Shown here piece by piece: positions 16,769 to 27,086 of a stretch of 64,000 bases of DNA. Location of the stretch: positions 3,782 through 67,781 of the forward strand of contig CAJTOO010000001.1 in the NCBI GenBank assembly GCA_910577735.1. Reading direction: 5' to 3'. Under the pieces are notes generated by a model. The model had not been told where the DNA came from. It made no database searches and was given only the letters and a program-made list of their open reading frames with translations. The position numbers and the translations under genes were made by a program. Position 1 is the first letter of the stretch; each line of letters opens with the position of its first letter. The stretch is from an uncultured Lachnospiraceae bacterium (GTDB lineage Bacteria; Bacillota; Clostridia; Lachnospirales; Lachnospiraceae).

Positions 16769-17986
16769 TTATTCATAGGCACTGTACAGTTCCTGTATCT
16801 GTCCGGCATCCAGCACCTGATCCCATATTTTCACTTCGTCAAAGGCCACAGGATATAATTGATCCCAGCAGTTAATCCCCAGATATACATCAAAGTCATC
16901 GGTATTCAGAGTGTCCGGCACAACATCGCCTTCTCCCACATACTTCCCGGCTACATATAAGGTGCCAAGAAGCCTGCCCTGCTTACTTCCCTGCCTGGAG
17001 CCATCGACGGTAAACGCAATATGATACCATACCCCCGGCTCGATGGTATTGGGCATGGACTGTCCCGGTCTTATCTCAAAAGAATCCTCTGTCAGCGCTC
17101 TTTCAGAACTGATAATCGGCGCTACCGATGCCGTATCTGTCTTTTGCCCCAGCCACAGTCTTACCCGCTTTTCCGAGTCAAACAAATCATGTCCGATATG
17201 GAGGAACGGGGCCCAGTCGTATAATTGATCTGCCTTCATCCAAAAGGCAATCGTATAGGAATCTCCCACGCGTTCCACATCGCTCAGCTTTATTCCGTAT
17301 GTTCCGTCCAGGAATACCGCTTTATCATCTATTCCGCGCACATACTGAGGCTCAACATCTTCTGTCTCCTCAGGTTCTGCGTCAGGCGTATTTCTCACCG
17401 CCACCTTGGCATTGCCCAGCGTATCGTTAAAGGAATAGGAATAAACTGCTTTGGGAATATTCTCCAGAATCGTGTCTCCCACCACCTCATTGGTGTCTGA
17501 CACTACCCCCTCTGCCTCTGCCGTCTCCGTCTGTTCTGTAAGCTCTGCCTCTTCTTTGGTCTGTGTCTCCGACTCTGCCTGCGTTTCTCCTTCTGTTTCC
17601 ACTTCACCCTCTATGTTCTTTGACTCTTCAATCCGGTCCGGTTCGGAAGCATCGCCTTTTAACACCTTAACATAATAGATGCCCATGCCTGCTGCCACGC
17701 AAACCAACACTGCCAGCACAATACACAAAATAATGGTCAGTTTCCGGTTCTTCCGTTCTTCCTCCTTGGTATCTCTGGCCAGCGCCATATTGGACGGCAG
17801 GTTTGCGGGAGGCAGCGGTACTTGGTTGGCTCCCGATGGCTTTTGCTGTTTTGGCGGTTCAGCTGCCTTCGTAAACTGCATACGGCCGGCAGAGGGTGCC
17901 TCTGACAATGGCTTTACCGGATTACCGCATCCGCCGCAAAATTTCGCTCCCTCCGGAATCTGTTTTCCACATTTTGGACAAAACAT
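16769..17986 (-). CDS. Zinc-ribbon membrane protein with extracytoplasmic LamG/concanavalin-like domain
   Basis: 405 aa from the ATG at 17986 (GGAGG 8 bp upstream; the frame upstream to 18010 adds 8 residues without an RBS). N-terminal zinc ribbon (FCPKCGKQIPEGAKFCGGCG), Pro-rich linker, one membrane helix near residues 85-108 (LTIILCIVLAVLVCVAAGMG), an acidic Glu/Thr-rich stalk, then a ~200-residue beta-sandwich of LamG/concanavalin A type (YTIAFWMKADQ; WYHIAFTVDGSRQG; FDEVKIWDQVLDAGQIQELY). Such domains bind carbohydrate or protein ligands. It is the last gene of the T7SS locus and one of several proteins built as zinc ribbon-TM-surface domain. Confidence 0.8.
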   Translation of the reverse strand: MFCPKCGKQIPEGAKFCGGCGNPVKPLSEAPSAGRMQFTKAAEPPKQQKPSGANQVPLPPANLPSNMALARDTKEEERKNRKLTIILCIVLAVLVCVAAGMGIYYVKVLKGDASEPDRIEESKNIEGEVETEGETQAESETQTKEEAELTEQTETAEAEGVVSDTNEVVGDTILENIPKAVYSYSFNDTLGNAKVAVRNTPDAEPEETEDVEPQYVRGIDDKAVFLDGTYGIKLSDVERVGDSYTIAFWMKADQLYDWAPFLHIGHDLFDSEKRVRLWLGQKTDTASVAPIISSERALTEDSFEIRPGQSMPNTIEPGVWYHIAFTVDGSRQGSKQGRLLGTLYVAGKYVGEGDVVPDTLNTDDFDVYLGINCWDQLYPVAFDEVKIWDQVLDAGQIQELYSAYE

Positions 17987-18180
17987 ATTCTTTTCCTCCA
18001 TTCTGTGCATTTAGTCATCCATGTAACCTGCATGTAACTTCCCTGTGCAGGTTTCCTGTCTGTCTATCGTTATATCATAGTTTCCTCATTTCTGCGCTGC
18101 TCTCTGCGCATGGGCGCGTTTGTGGCAAGCAGCGCGCAGACACAAATCTCGTGATTGAAAATTTTAATTTTCAATCTTTC

Positions 18181-19920
18181 TCACCATACATATTCTGCTG
18201 CCTCCTCTGCTATGGGCTCTTCCGCTGCCGGGGCCGCTGGTGCGCTGGATGAACCCCGATACCAGAATAACGGTGCATAAATTCCATAATATCCCAAATT
18301 ATCGAACAAAGCATCGGTATCTTCCAACTCTTCTGCAAGCTCCTCAAAATCATCTTCCTTGGCGCTGCCGAGATCAAATTCTGTGCCGTCGTATTTTTGA
18401 ATGTCCACAGCCTTCTTGACATATATCATAAAGCTGACATCCTCATCCTCCACCAGAGAATACCCGTCCATTTCAAACTCTTCCAAAGTAAAAGAAACCT
18501 CTGAACCGGAATGTTTATAGATACCCTCTATGAAACAATCCGTCCAGCCATCATCATATTCCAGAGAAAGCGCTCCTGATTTGGTATCATAGGTAATCGT
18601 CATATCTCCATCCGACTCGAAATCAATGGTTTCCACGCTGCCCTTTTTCCGTGTGGTTATCTCCATCTCACCATACGTGTCTCCATCATACTGCAGGGAA
18701 ATAAAAACATTCTGCATTCTGTAATCACCGCCCTGAAACTCGATGATCCATGTCTCTTCTCCATAATCATTTGTCTCTATTATCACTGCCGCCAGCTTTT
18801 TCTTATACAGATAAAAGGTAATGTCAGTATCAAAGTCATCATCCTTTATCTCATCAATCAACTCTTCCAATCCATCCGAAAATTCATCTCCCAGTTCCTC
18901 GGGCATTCTTTTCGCCATAGCTTCCCCGGCATATTCCATGATATTGGCAATATTCTTCTCATTGATTCTGACCCGATACCCGTCACACTCTCTGTCTTTG
19001 CCGTCAACTTCAAATTCCTTTGTCTTAACCTCTTTGAATTCCAGCTGCTCACTCTCCTGAAGCAGGGCACTCATCATATCTTTACGAAGTTCTTTGGCAC
19101 TGGCCTGCTCCGAAGTGATATGCTCTAACATGGCATTGAGCTGTTCCAGTTCCTTTTTCCGCAACTGCTCACACAAGTAACCGTCATTTTCTTTCTTTGG
19201 ATCATAGGCAAACACATAGTCCAATTCTGAAACTGCGGCCTTGAACACACCGGAATGTATACCACACAATACATCAAAATCATCGCCATCCACATCTGCT
19301 GCCAGATAAATCTGTTTATTGGCAGCCGTATTTCTGTACTCTCCGCTGACCGTATCTCCATCGACTTCCATCGCAAAACCTACCGTATACTGGTCCCCTG
19401 AAAGAATATCTCCGGCTGTCTTGATATCATCAAAAATCTCCGGCCTTTCTCCCATCGTTGCAGCAACAGCCTGAATCACTTTACCCCTGGGTCCCATGGC
19501 AAGGCTGCGCACGGCTGTCACAATCAACACAAGAACAAGCACCGCCACAGCCGCGCAAATGCCGATTATCAGACCTTTCTTTTTATTTACTCCTGCCCCA
19601 TGCGGCTGGTTCATCTGTCTTCCCTGACCGGCTGCGCTGACACTGTATGCCGTGCCGTCAAGGGGCATCCCGCATTCCTTGCAGAAGGTATCCCACATAC
19701 CGTTCTCGGTTCCACAGTTTGGACAGAATCTCCTCTGTGTGTTTTCTCCCTGACTGACTACTGACTCCTCTGTGATTTCTTTCTCCGCTGACATGCCAGG
19801 CTCCTGCCTGACTTCCGTCTCTTCCGGCGCCTGCACATTATCGCCGTTTAATCTGTTGCCGCAATTAGGACAAAATGCTCCTCCTTCTGCCACTTCCATT
19901 CCACACTGGTCACAAAACAT
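18181..19920 (-). CDS. Double zinc-ribbon membrane protein with large unknown extracytoplasmic domain
   Basis: 579 aa, GGAGG 7 bp before the start. Two zinc ribbons (FCDQCGMEVAEGGAFCPNCG at 2-21 and FCPNCGTENGMWDTFCKECG near 67-86), one membrane helix near 115-137 (GLIIGICAAVAVLVLVLIVT), then ~430 residues rich in Asp, Glu and Tyr with many beta-strand-like repeats, ending in an Ala/Glu tail. I do not recognise the extracellular domain. It shares topology with its neighbours in the operon. Confidence 0.75.
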   Translation of the reverse strand: MFCDQCGMEVAEGGAFCPNCGNRLNGDNVQAPEETEVRQEPGMSAEKEITEESVVSQGENTQRRFCPNCGTENGMWDTFCKECGMPLDGTAYSVSAAGQGRQMNQPHGAGVNKKKGLIIGICAAVAVLVLVLIVTAVRSLAMGPRGKVIQAVAATMGERPEIFDDIKTAGDILSGDQYTVGFAMEVDGDTVSGEYRNTAANKQIYLAADVDGDDFDVLCGIHSGVFKAAVSELDYVFAYDPKKENDGYLCEQLRKKELEQLNAMLEHITSEQASAKELRKDMMSALLQESEQLEFKEVKTKEFEVDGKDRECDGYRVRINEKNIANIMEYAGEAMAKRMPEELGDEFSDGLEELIDEIKDDDFDTDITFYLYKKKLAAVIIETNDYGEETWIIEFQGGDYRMQNVFISLQYDGDTYGEMEITTRKKGSVETIDFESDGDMTITYDTKSGALSLEYDDGWTDCFIEGIYKHSGSEVSFTLEEFEMDGYSLVEDEDVSFMIYVKKAVDIQKYDGTEFDLGSAKEDDFEELAEELEDTDALFDNLGYYGIYAPLFWYRGSSSAPAAPAAEEPIAEEAAEYVW

Positions 19921-19962
19921 TTCTTATCCTCCCTCATTTGTATGGTTTCTTAAAACAGTACC

Positions 19963-21105
19963 TCAGGAGCCTGTCCTGCTGTGTTCCCTGTCTCCTTCAA
20001 AATACTGGTCTAATCCGTCTGCAATGCCGCGCACGATTTTCCACTGATATTCATCCTTCTGCATGGCAAGATCCTCCTCTTCATTGGTCATATACCCCAT
20101 CTCAATGATCGTGACAGGAACTTTACACCAGTTAATGCCGCTCATGGTATCCGTCTCCCACACTCTTTCCCTGACCGCACCTGTCTCCTTCGTCATGGCA
20201 TCCAGAATACTCTCTGACAGGTCCCTGCTGTCCTGATAGATTTCTCCGCAGTAGGGATTCTGTGCCGTTGGGCAAATGGTCATCATTCCCTGTACCGAAG
20301 CGTCCTCAGACCCATTGGCATGGATGCGTAAAAATGCGTCCGCTTCCGCTTCATTGGCAATCTGTGCCCGTTCGCTGTTACTGATGTCCACATCATTCTC
20401 CCGACGGACCATAATGACATCATAGCCCCTGTCCTGCAGCTCCTCCTCCAGCTTCAAGGACACTGCAAGTGTCAGTTCATACTCATTGACACCGCTGGCA
20501 GTTCCGGATGTTCCCGAAGCCACTTTCGCCTTCATCTCCTCAGCGCCAGGCGCCACAGGTTCCTTTTCGCTGTTGCCCTTCTGCTGGTGCCCGGCATCGA
20601 TGACGATACATCTTCCGGAAGCAGACTCTTTATCACTTTCCTCAGATTCCGGCACAGCCGCGGTCTCTGTCATAACTACCTTGGCATATTCCTTATTGAT
20701 AAAGGCATCCTGCCCCAGATACGTAATCTGATACCACTCCTCATTCTGACCGACCAGCATAAAGCTGTCATGCAAGTATGCTTTACCGATTACTGAGGAC
20801 TCTTCCCCTGTGGAGGGATAGTCCCGCACATTCACCTCATCTGCCGTCACCTGTACCTGTTGTGTCAATACCATTGTCTCTTGCTGCTCTGACTCGTCCG
20901 TTTCCTCACCGTCTTTGTCATCCTGAGACAGATCCGCTTCCCCGGTATCCTCCCGGCCTGCGGCCTCTTCTTCCCTTTCTTTATCTTCCGCATCCTCTGA
21001 AATTCCGGTTTCCGTCTGACCTTCCGTCACGTCTTTGCGGATTGTACACCCGGTCAACATGCACAGCATTGCAGCTGCCAGCACAAAATATCCTATCCTC
21101 TTCAT
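19963..21105 (-). CDS. Lipoprotein N-acetylmuramoyl-L-alanine amidase (Amidase_3) with SH3 domain
   Basis: 380 aa. The lipoprotein signal has lipobox LTGC near residue 20, followed by an acidic stalk, an SH3-like cell-wall-binding domain (VQVTADEVNVRDYPSTGEES... near 85-145), and a zinc-dependent Amidase_3 domain. Zinc/catalytic residues are visible: the DAGH motif, the NEYELTLAVS Glu, the RIHANG His and the IEMGYMTNEEED Glu. It should cleave the amide between MurNAc and the stem peptide, outside the membrane. In this locus a local wall-opening role for the secretion machine is a reasonable inference. Confidence 0.88.
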   Translation of the reverse strand: MKRIGYFVLAAAMLCMLTGCTIRKDVTEGQTETGISEDAEDKEREEEAAGREDTGEADLSQDDKDGEETDESEQQETMVLTQQVQVTADEVNVRDYPSTGEESSVIGKAYLHDSFMLVGQNEEWYQITYLGQDAFINKEYAKVVMTETAAVPESEESDKESASGRCIVIDAGHQQKGNSEKEPVAPGAEEMKAKVASGTSGTASGVNEYELTLAVSLKLEEELQDRGYDVIMVRRENDVDISNSERAQIANEAEADAFLRIHANGSEDASVQGMMTICPTAQNPYCGEIYQDSRDLSESILDAMTKETGAVRERVWETDTMSGINWCKVPVTIIEMGYMTNEEEDLAMQKDEYQWKIVRGIADGLDQYFEGDREHSRTGS

Positions 21106-21110
21106 ACTCT

Positions 21111-22919
21111 TTAATATTCTATATCCTCCTGGTCTATGACTTCCTGCACCAATCTCTTATTTTCCCGCAAAATATCCGTGTCACGATACCCCTGCATCTG
21201 CGCCAGGGCATTTTTAAGCACTGCCTTGCTGAGGGCAAGATCGTAATCCGACAGAAGAGTGTCCGATGCATCCGGATAAATATCACTGTTTTCCATCATG
21301 TATTTCTCATAGTTACTGATCAATTCGACATTCTGGATCTCCAGTTTCGACAAGGGACTTGGTGCAATCTTGTCAAAATCATCCGGCGAATATTTCTCCG
21401 GAAGATTCAGGTACCATTCTTTGGAATAGAACCACTGGTTCAATGCCGTATCCCTGAACTGTCTCCCATGTCTTGCAAAAACCTCGTTCCTGGCAATCCG
21501 AAGCTGCGCCAGACTAAGACCCGCTAAATCTGCCTCCGTCACTTCCTGCTGGCTGGAAAATGCAAGCATATAGTCCATATCCATGTAATCCGCCGCAAAA
21601 GCGCCGCTGATATCAGACTGTGGGATATACTCCTTTGTATAGGTTCCGTAAAATTCTGTGGTCTCCGATGTTTCCAGCACAATATCCCGGAATTGATTCT
21701 GATGCTGCGTGTCCGTGGAAGTATATTTGAATACATAGTAATCCTGCTGCTCTTCATAAATGGTGACATAGATATCTGTCAGAATATCTTCCAGATTCGT
21801 CACATTAGCGGAGTAATATTCTCCGGAACACTGCTCTGCCAGGGTTCTTAATGCATCCACATCATACTCTTCCCCAATGCCGATGATAAATACTGGTATA
21901 CTGGTATTCTGAGACATGGTAACCACATCCTCGAAGGTATAACTGCTGGCATTTTCCAGACCGTCCGTAAATCCAATCACACACTTTACCCCGGACTCAT
22001 AATGTGTCTGGTACAATCCTGCATACAGCGCATCGTACAATGCGGTTCCACCCCACGGATCAATATTGTCAATCGCCGTGGTCAGCAAATCCTCCTGCCT
22101 CGTAAAATCCTGTCCCAGATACACGTAATTATCAAAGGAAATAATCTCCACCTGATCTCCCTGATCCAGCTTCATCTTGGAAATCAATGCCTTGGCAGCA
22201 TTCTTGGCCTGATCCATCTTATTCCAGTCAATCATACTTCCGCTGGCATCCAGCACCAGATTGACACTGATGGTATCCTCGTTGAGGACTTTATATACTT
22301 CATTGATGGTGACATCCATCACCTTCCCGCCCTCACCAATCTCCTGTATCGTGAAGTCAGAAGCGTCCAGTCCATCCACCACATTGTTGCTTTCATCCAC
22401 TACGCTGGCGTAGAATGTCACCTCCGGAAAGTTAGAATTATCCACCTGGCGGATATTTAAGTTGATTGGCAGCCGTTCTTCCATGGGAATAATCGCCTGC
22501 TGTGCCTCTCCGTCCTGCGAATCTTCCCCATCCTGATTTTCATCCTCTTCTTCATCGTCCTCATCATCAGATTTCCCGATATATTCCCTGTCATTCTCCT
22601 CATCGCCTGAACCGATAAAATCCTGCCCTGACTGATAACTGCCCACAAAATAATAGGCGCCACCGCCAAGTCCGGCAAGCAATAGTACTGCCAGAATGAG
22701 CAATATAACTGTCAGTTTTTTCCCACTGCCACGCTTTTTTGTTTCTGGCGGCTGGCCATTTGGCGGCCGGTCATATTCAGGTATTGGCGAAAACGCCGGC
22801 ATCTCTTGCTTTGGGGAATGAGCCTGCTGCAATTCCCCACTCTGCTGTACGGGTGTCCCGCACTTGGAACAGAATTTTACGCCGTCGCCAAGTTTGGCCC
22901 CACATTTCATACAAAACAT
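21111..22919 (-). CDS. Zinc-ribbon membrane protein with extracytoplasmic VWA and YARHG domains
   Basis: 602 aa. N-terminal zinc ribbon (FCMKCGAKLGDGVKFCSKCG), Pro-rich linker, membrane helix near 68-92, acidic linker, then a von Willebrand A domain (about 210-400) with a complete MIDAS start (VLDASGSM) and later FTDG. A YARHG domain near 465-540 follows (LAQLRIARNEVFARHGRQF...WFYSKEWY). Both domains are typical of Gram-positive surface proteins and bind protein or wall ligands. It ends 5 bp before the amidase gene starts, so the two are co-transcribed and perhaps work together at the wall. Confidence 0.88.
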   Translation of the reverse strand: MFCMKCGAKLGDGVKFCSKCGTPVQQSGELQQAHSPKQEMPAFSPIPEYDRPPNGQPPETKKRGSGKKLTVILLILAVLLLAGLGGGAYYFVGSYQSGQDFIGSGDEENDREYIGKSDDEDDEEEDENQDGEDSQDGEAQQAIIPMEERLPINLNIRQVDNSNFPEVTFYASVVDESNNVVDGLDASDFTIQEIGEGGKVMDVTINEVYKVLNEDTISVNLVLDASGSMIDWNKMDQAKNAAKALISKMKLDQGDQVEIISFDNYVYLGQDFTRQEDLLTTAIDNIDPWGGTALYDALYAGLYQTHYESGVKCVIGFTDGLENASSYTFEDVVTMSQNTSIPVFIIGIGEEYDVDALRTLAEQCSGEYYSANVTNLEDILTDIYVTIYEEQQDYYVFKYTSTDTQHQNQFRDIVLETSETTEFYGTYTKEYIPQSDISGAFAADYMDMDYMLAFSSQQEVTEADLAGLSLAQLRIARNEVFARHGRQFRDTALNQWFYSKEWYLNLPEKYSPDDFDKIAPSPLSKLEIQNVELISNYEKYMMENSDIYPDASDTLLSDYDLALSKAVLKNALAQMQGYRDTDILRENKRLVQEVIDQEDIEY

Positions 22920-22932
22920 TTAATATGCTCCT

Positions 22933-25374
22933 TTAAAATATAATCGCATTCACATCTGAATCAATGTTTTTGACTTCCCTGCCGTCATACACATTCAAGT
23001 CTCCACGATTTTTCTTGAAATTGTAATCCGTCAGGAACGCAACCTTATCGGCATCAAACATCCCATAACCAAAGTCAGGCGCCACATCATCTGCAATCTT
23101 AGTATCTTTGCCGTTCTGATAAAGATGCAGTGTGCCCTCTTTGCCATCCTTATCCATGTCTGTCAGATACAGAATCGCCTTATTCTCCCATACTTCGTAT
23201 GCACCAACATCTTCCGCTATTTTGGTATCTCCATAATATAATTCTTCCTCTTCATTGATATAACAGAGTTCATCCATCTCACGCGAAACCACCCGCATGA
23301 GTTCATCTGTCACCAGCTCCAAAGACGCGTCTTTCCTTCCATACGCATAGCTGTATAAGTTTGTACTCTCACCGCTATGGTCAGATATATAGAGAATCTG
23401 GTTCTTTTCATCTGCCCAGGCGCCAAGATATGACCCCAAATATTCACTTCCGCCTTCATAATCTTCTATCTCATGAACCACGCCGCTCTCTATGTACAGT
23501 AATTGCCCTCCATCTCCTAATTGTTTTTCAATTTCCTGCTGTATTTCATAATATTCAACCTCTGCCAGATCAGACAGCCTGGTCTTGCCAATCTGTTCAA
23601 GATCCATGTTATATGCATACATCAACGCACTGTTTTTTGCAATGCTTGCGTATACTGTCACACCCTGTGGTTTCAAAAGCGTCATAACCTTATTGCTTTC
23701 GCCGGCTGCGTCTTCGTAATAATAGATATCACATTCCTCCATCGCTAACGAATTATTCTCAAGGCTGTACCGCAGATTGTCTCTCTCCTGCTTCTGCCGG
23801 TATTTTTCCAGTTCCTCATAATAACTGTCATCGACCTCCACGCTCTCCTGCATCCCCCAGAAGCTGTCCTTATAGGTCACTTTCTGATAGTCCTCAATCC
23901 GCGGCTCCGCCATCTGCTGATCCTGTACCAGGCAGTCATCATCGACCAGATCATAATAGCTTACATCTGTCTGTTCTCCGCTTTTGAGATAATACATTTT
24001 AAGGCTTCCGTTAATATCATAGGCATATGCCCGGTACACATCGGAGGCTATCTTCTCCTTTTCTTCCATACCTTTCATAACATACAGCTTGTCCTCTTTC
24101 TGATACACAATCGTACTGAAATCATCGGAAACCGCATATATTTGATTCACGTCAGAATCCAGTTTCACCTTATCTGACTTTAAATCTGTGCCCTGCACAT
24201 ACCATCTGCCGTCGTCGTCCTGCCACATAATATATTTCCCATCCGCAGAGAGGCGCATGTCCCATGCATCGGAAGCAATTTTCTCAGCTTCTCCCCTGCG
24301 ATACAAGTACAACTTCCGGTCCACACTGTCCTTACTATAAATCAACCTGTCGTTATCAATCACTTTATACTTTGTCACGTGGGAATCTATTTTCTCTGCC
24401 TCCGCCTTCTTACTGCCAAGCTTCTTTCGATAGAGATCAAAGTCCTCATCTCCTTTTTGCGGATAATACACATATTGACGATCCGGGGAGTACTGTATGA
24501 CACCACTCCCCTGCAGGGTGCCATCTGAATATTGTACAATGCCGCCGTTATTATTCGATAAACCTGTATAATCATCAGGCTCCTCATCAAACATCCTGTC
24601 ACCGATTACCACAGGCTCGTACTTGTTCTTACGTGCCATGGTCAGTTCGTTATCTTTCAAATACATAAAGAAATCAAGCTCCTGGTCCTTAGCCGTCAAG
24701 CCGCCCAGAATACGCGGTACAACCACAATTCCAAGCACAAGAACTGCAAGCAGTGCCGCAACTGCAACCGCAATCTTTTTCACAGAATGTTTCCGGGTTC
24801 TGGCAGTTTTATCTGCACCGCCCATCTTCTCAGCCGTATTCCCAAAGAACATACCGCACTGCTGGCAGAACAGATCATTCATTCCATTAGCAGCCCCACA
24901 ATTGGGGCAGAATTTCTCCTGTTTCTCTGCTTCGGGAACCACCACTGCTGTACCCGTCTCAACTATTCCTGTAGGAGAGATTTCTACTGTCTGGACAGTT
25001 TCCGCCTCGGTGTGCGCCGCTTCTGACGATTCCACCGCCTTCTCTTCCTCTGTCTTTGCTGTCTCCGCAGCTTCTGACGGCCCTTCTGCCTTTGCCGCCT
25101 CCGCAGACTCTGACGGTTCTTCTGTCACTGTCGCCTCCGCAGGCTCTGACGACTCTTCTGCCTTTGCTGCCTCCGCAGGCTCTGACGGCTCTCCTGTCTT
25201 TGCTGCATCAGACGTCACCGGCTGTGCCGCTTCCTGCGAACTAATCTCCTCATGCAGAAGAACTGTCTTATCATCATCCTCAACTCCTGCATCATTCGCT
25301 GCAACCTTTGCCCCGCAATGCAGACAAAACAAACTATCTTCTGTCAGTTGCGTACCACATTGTTCACAAAACAT
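22933..25374 (-). CDS. Double zinc-ribbon membrane protein with propeller-like extracytoplasmic domain
   Basis: 813 aa from the ATG at 25374 (GGAGG 6-8 bp upstream); the frame to 25488 is an artefact overlapping the upstream gene. Zinc ribbon 1 at 2-21 (FCEQCGTQLTEDSLFCLHCG), a DDKTVLLHEE motif with Thr37, a Glu/Pro/Ser/Ala repeat of ~11-residue units (about 50-130), zinc ribbon 2 (FCPNCGAANGMNDLFCQQCG), and one membrane helix. Over 550 residues of WD40/propeller-like repeats follow (SPDRQYVYYPQKGD, ADGKYIMWQDDDG, ...). The propeller may be a ligand or peptidoglycan sensor. Function unknown. Confidence 0.75.
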   Translation of the reverse strand: MFCEQCGTQLTEDSLFCLHCGAKVAANDAGVEDDDKTVLLHEEISSQEAAQPVTSDAAKTGEPSEPAEAAKAEESSEPAEATVTEEPSESAEAAKAEGPSEAAETAKTEEEKAVESSEAAHTEAETVQTVEISPTGIVETGTAVVVPEAEKQEKFCPNCGAANGMNDLFCQQCGMFFGNTAEKMGGADKTARTRKHSVKKIAVAVAALLAVLVLGIVVVPRILGGLTAKDQELDFFMYLKDNELTMARKNKYEPVVIGDRMFDEEPDDYTGLSNNNGGIVQYSDGTLQGSGVIQYSPDRQYVYYPQKGDEDFDLYRKKLGSKKAEAEKIDSHVTKYKVIDNDRLIYSKDSVDRKLYLYRRGEAEKIASDAWDMRLSADGKYIMWQDDDGRWYVQGTDLKSDKVKLDSDVNQIYAVSDDFSTIVYQKEDKLYVMKGMEEKEKIASDVYRAYAYDINGSLKMYYLKSGEQTDVSYYDLVDDDCLVQDQQMAEPRIEDYQKVTYKDSFWGMQESVEVDDSYYEELEKYRQKQERDNLRYSLENNSLAMEECDIYYYEDAAGESNKVMTLLKPQGVTVYASIAKNSALMYAYNMDLEQIGKTRLSDLAEVEYYEIQQEIEKQLGDGGQLLYIESGVVHEIEDYEGGSEYLGSYLGAWADEKNQILYISDHSGESTNLYSYAYGRKDASLELVTDELMRVVSREMDELCYINEEEELYYGDTKIAEDVGAYEVWENKAILYLTDMDKDGKEGTLHLYQNGKDTKIADDVAPDFGYGMFDADKVAFLTDYNFKKNRGDLNVYDGREVKNIDSDVNAIIF

Positions 25375-25402
25375 ATGCTTCCTCCTCATTTGTAAACTAC
25401 TG

Positions 25403-27073
25403 TCACTGCTGTTTTCCTGCTTCCTGTTCATACAAACCCTCACACAGCATCGCCCAGGATTCCCTGTTGCGGTACCATATGGCGTCAAATTCCTCTATAG
25501 CAAGCGGACATGGATGCCGCCCGTTTTCTATCGTCACACTGGCCCCCTGCAGATTTAACTGCACCCAGTCACCAAATCCTCCAAGGTTTACGTTATATCC
25601 CTTCTGGGTATTCACCGGACTGTATTTGATAATCTTTTGCAAATCTATCGCCAGTGCACTGGATTTCTCAGAGGCCTCTTTCGTGTTTCCATTCACATCA
25701 TAGTAAATCAGCTGACCTTTAGAATGATAGCTTAAGTAATAATCGTAGGCCCTTCTCTGCGCTTCCTGCACCAGCGTCTGTGTTTCCGGCTCCGATACGG
25801 CATACAACCCTTTGTAATTGCTGTAAGCCGGTTGTGTTCTTAAGGCAATGGCCTCCCATCCTGCATCAAAATTATTATTCAGATCCACACCATTTGCATT
25901 GCTTTTCCATACTCTTTGATACGCCTCAAAGGAGATGATTTCGGTCTTGCCTTCCGCCTCCCTGTCAAAGCCTTCCTGGGTATAATAGTCAGCCCAGTTC
26001 CAGTCTCCGTTGCTATCCTCTTCCAGCACCAGATATTCCTGATCCCGCAAATAGCAGTCATATACAAGCTGGCCGATCTCTTCATGATACATAGCCGCTG
26101 TCCCCAGCTGACTGATTGTCACACCATCAGGATTCGACATGGGTATCACATGGATTGCTGTATGTTCCAGCAATTCCCGATAAGACTTGCCCCGATAACT
26201 GCCACAGTCATAATTGGCCGCATAATATTCCAGCATCCGCATGACAAGCTGTGCCGTCATATATTCCCTGCCATGAATGGCTGCCTGGACAAAGATATGG
26301 TGTTCCGCGTCAGGCGAACCCAGACTCACCTCATAAATTTCCCGGCCGTCCACGCTGTTTCCCACCACTTCACAGGAAAGACATTCTTCATAGATGGTGC
26401 AGAGCGTCTCGATATCCTCTTTCATCCTGTCATAGGTGTACAGCGCATCTGTCACGTCCACGACGGACATAAGCCCCGGATCATCACGATAGTCCACACG
26501 GATGCAGTAATCCGCATTCAAATATCCTTCCTGTCCGGTTTCTTCAACCGTCACTTTGTAGAAATTCCGTTCTCCTTCTGTAACAGCTTCCCCTTTCCAG
26601 TGAAGATATTGTCCTGCTCTCACTTCTCCGATACTGTCTTCACCCAGCCCCGGCGACTGCCTCAGATTCATATAATCTGCCGGAGCAGCCACCAGAATAA
26701 CATCGATGCCGGATGCTTCCTGCGGTTCTTCTTCCGCCGCTTCCTCTTCTGTTTCCGTCTCTTCTCCTGTCAGACCATCCTCGTTTGCGGCAACCTCCAC
26801 ATCCTCACTATGTGCTTCCCGGCTGCTTTCCTCTCCCGGGTCTTTGTGTTGTTGTGACGTCAGGATCAGTCCCAGCAACACCATAATAACTGCCACAACA
26901 GCTGCCATGAGCATTACCAGATACTTCACACCCTGATTCACTTTCACCGGTGCCTCTCCCTGCCCCGCCGACTGTATAACAGCTCTGCTGCCAGACTCCA
27001 CTACAGGTTGACCGCATCCCGGACAGAATTTTCCGTTAGCAGAAATCTCCCGTCCACATTCCGGACATATCAT
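25403..27073 (-). CDS. Zinc-ribbon membrane protein with extracytoplasmic M14 carboxypeptidase domain
   Basis: 556 aa, AGGAGG ~10 bp upstream. N-terminal zinc ribbon (ICPECGREISANGKFCPGCG), a membrane helix near 48-70, an acidic stalk, an SH3-like segment (near 125-195), then a peptidase M14 domain (about 200-540). Zinc ligands are seen in QAAIHGREYM (HxxE) and SYHSKGQ (His), and a candidate catalytic Glu in VTIENGRHP; SNPDGVTIS also fits. M14 enzymes of this type cleave gamma-D-Glu-mDAP bonds in stem peptides, so it is a likely cell-wall hydrolase. It is the second wall hydrolase of the locus. Confidence 0.88.
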   Translation of the reverse strand: MICPECGREISANGKFCPGCGQPVVESGSRAVIQSAGQGEAPVKVNQGVKYLVMLMAAVVAVIMVLLGLILTSQQHKDPGEESSREAHSEDVEVAANEDGLTGEETETEEEAAEEEPQEASGIDVILVAAPADYMNLRQSPGLGEDSIGEVRAGQYLHWKGEAVTEGERNFYKVTVEETGQEGYLNADYCIRVDYRDDPGLMSVVDVTDALYTYDRMKEDIETLCTIYEECLSCEVVGNSVDGREIYEVSLGSPDAEHHIFVQAAIHGREYMTAQLVMRMLEYYAANYDCGSYRGKSYRELLEHTAIHVIPMSNPDGVTISQLGTAAMYHEEIGQLVYDCYLRDQEYLVLEEDSNGDWNWADYYTQEGFDREAEGKTEIISFEAYQRVWKSNANGVDLNNNFDAGWEAIALRTQPAYSNYKGLYAVSEPETQTLVQEAQRRAYDYYLSYHSKGQLIYYDVNGNTKEASEKSSALAIDLQKIIKYSPVNTQKGYNVNLGGFGDWVQLNLQGASVTIENGRHPCPLAIEEFDAIWYRNRESWAMLCEGLYEQEAGKQQ

Positions 27074-27086
27074 TTGTCTTATCCTC

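Noticed and set aside
24623..25558. 311-codon + strand frame, Ser/Ala/Thr-rich
   Set aside because: The composition is the antisense of the Glu/Ala repeat and zinc ribbons of the propeller protein.
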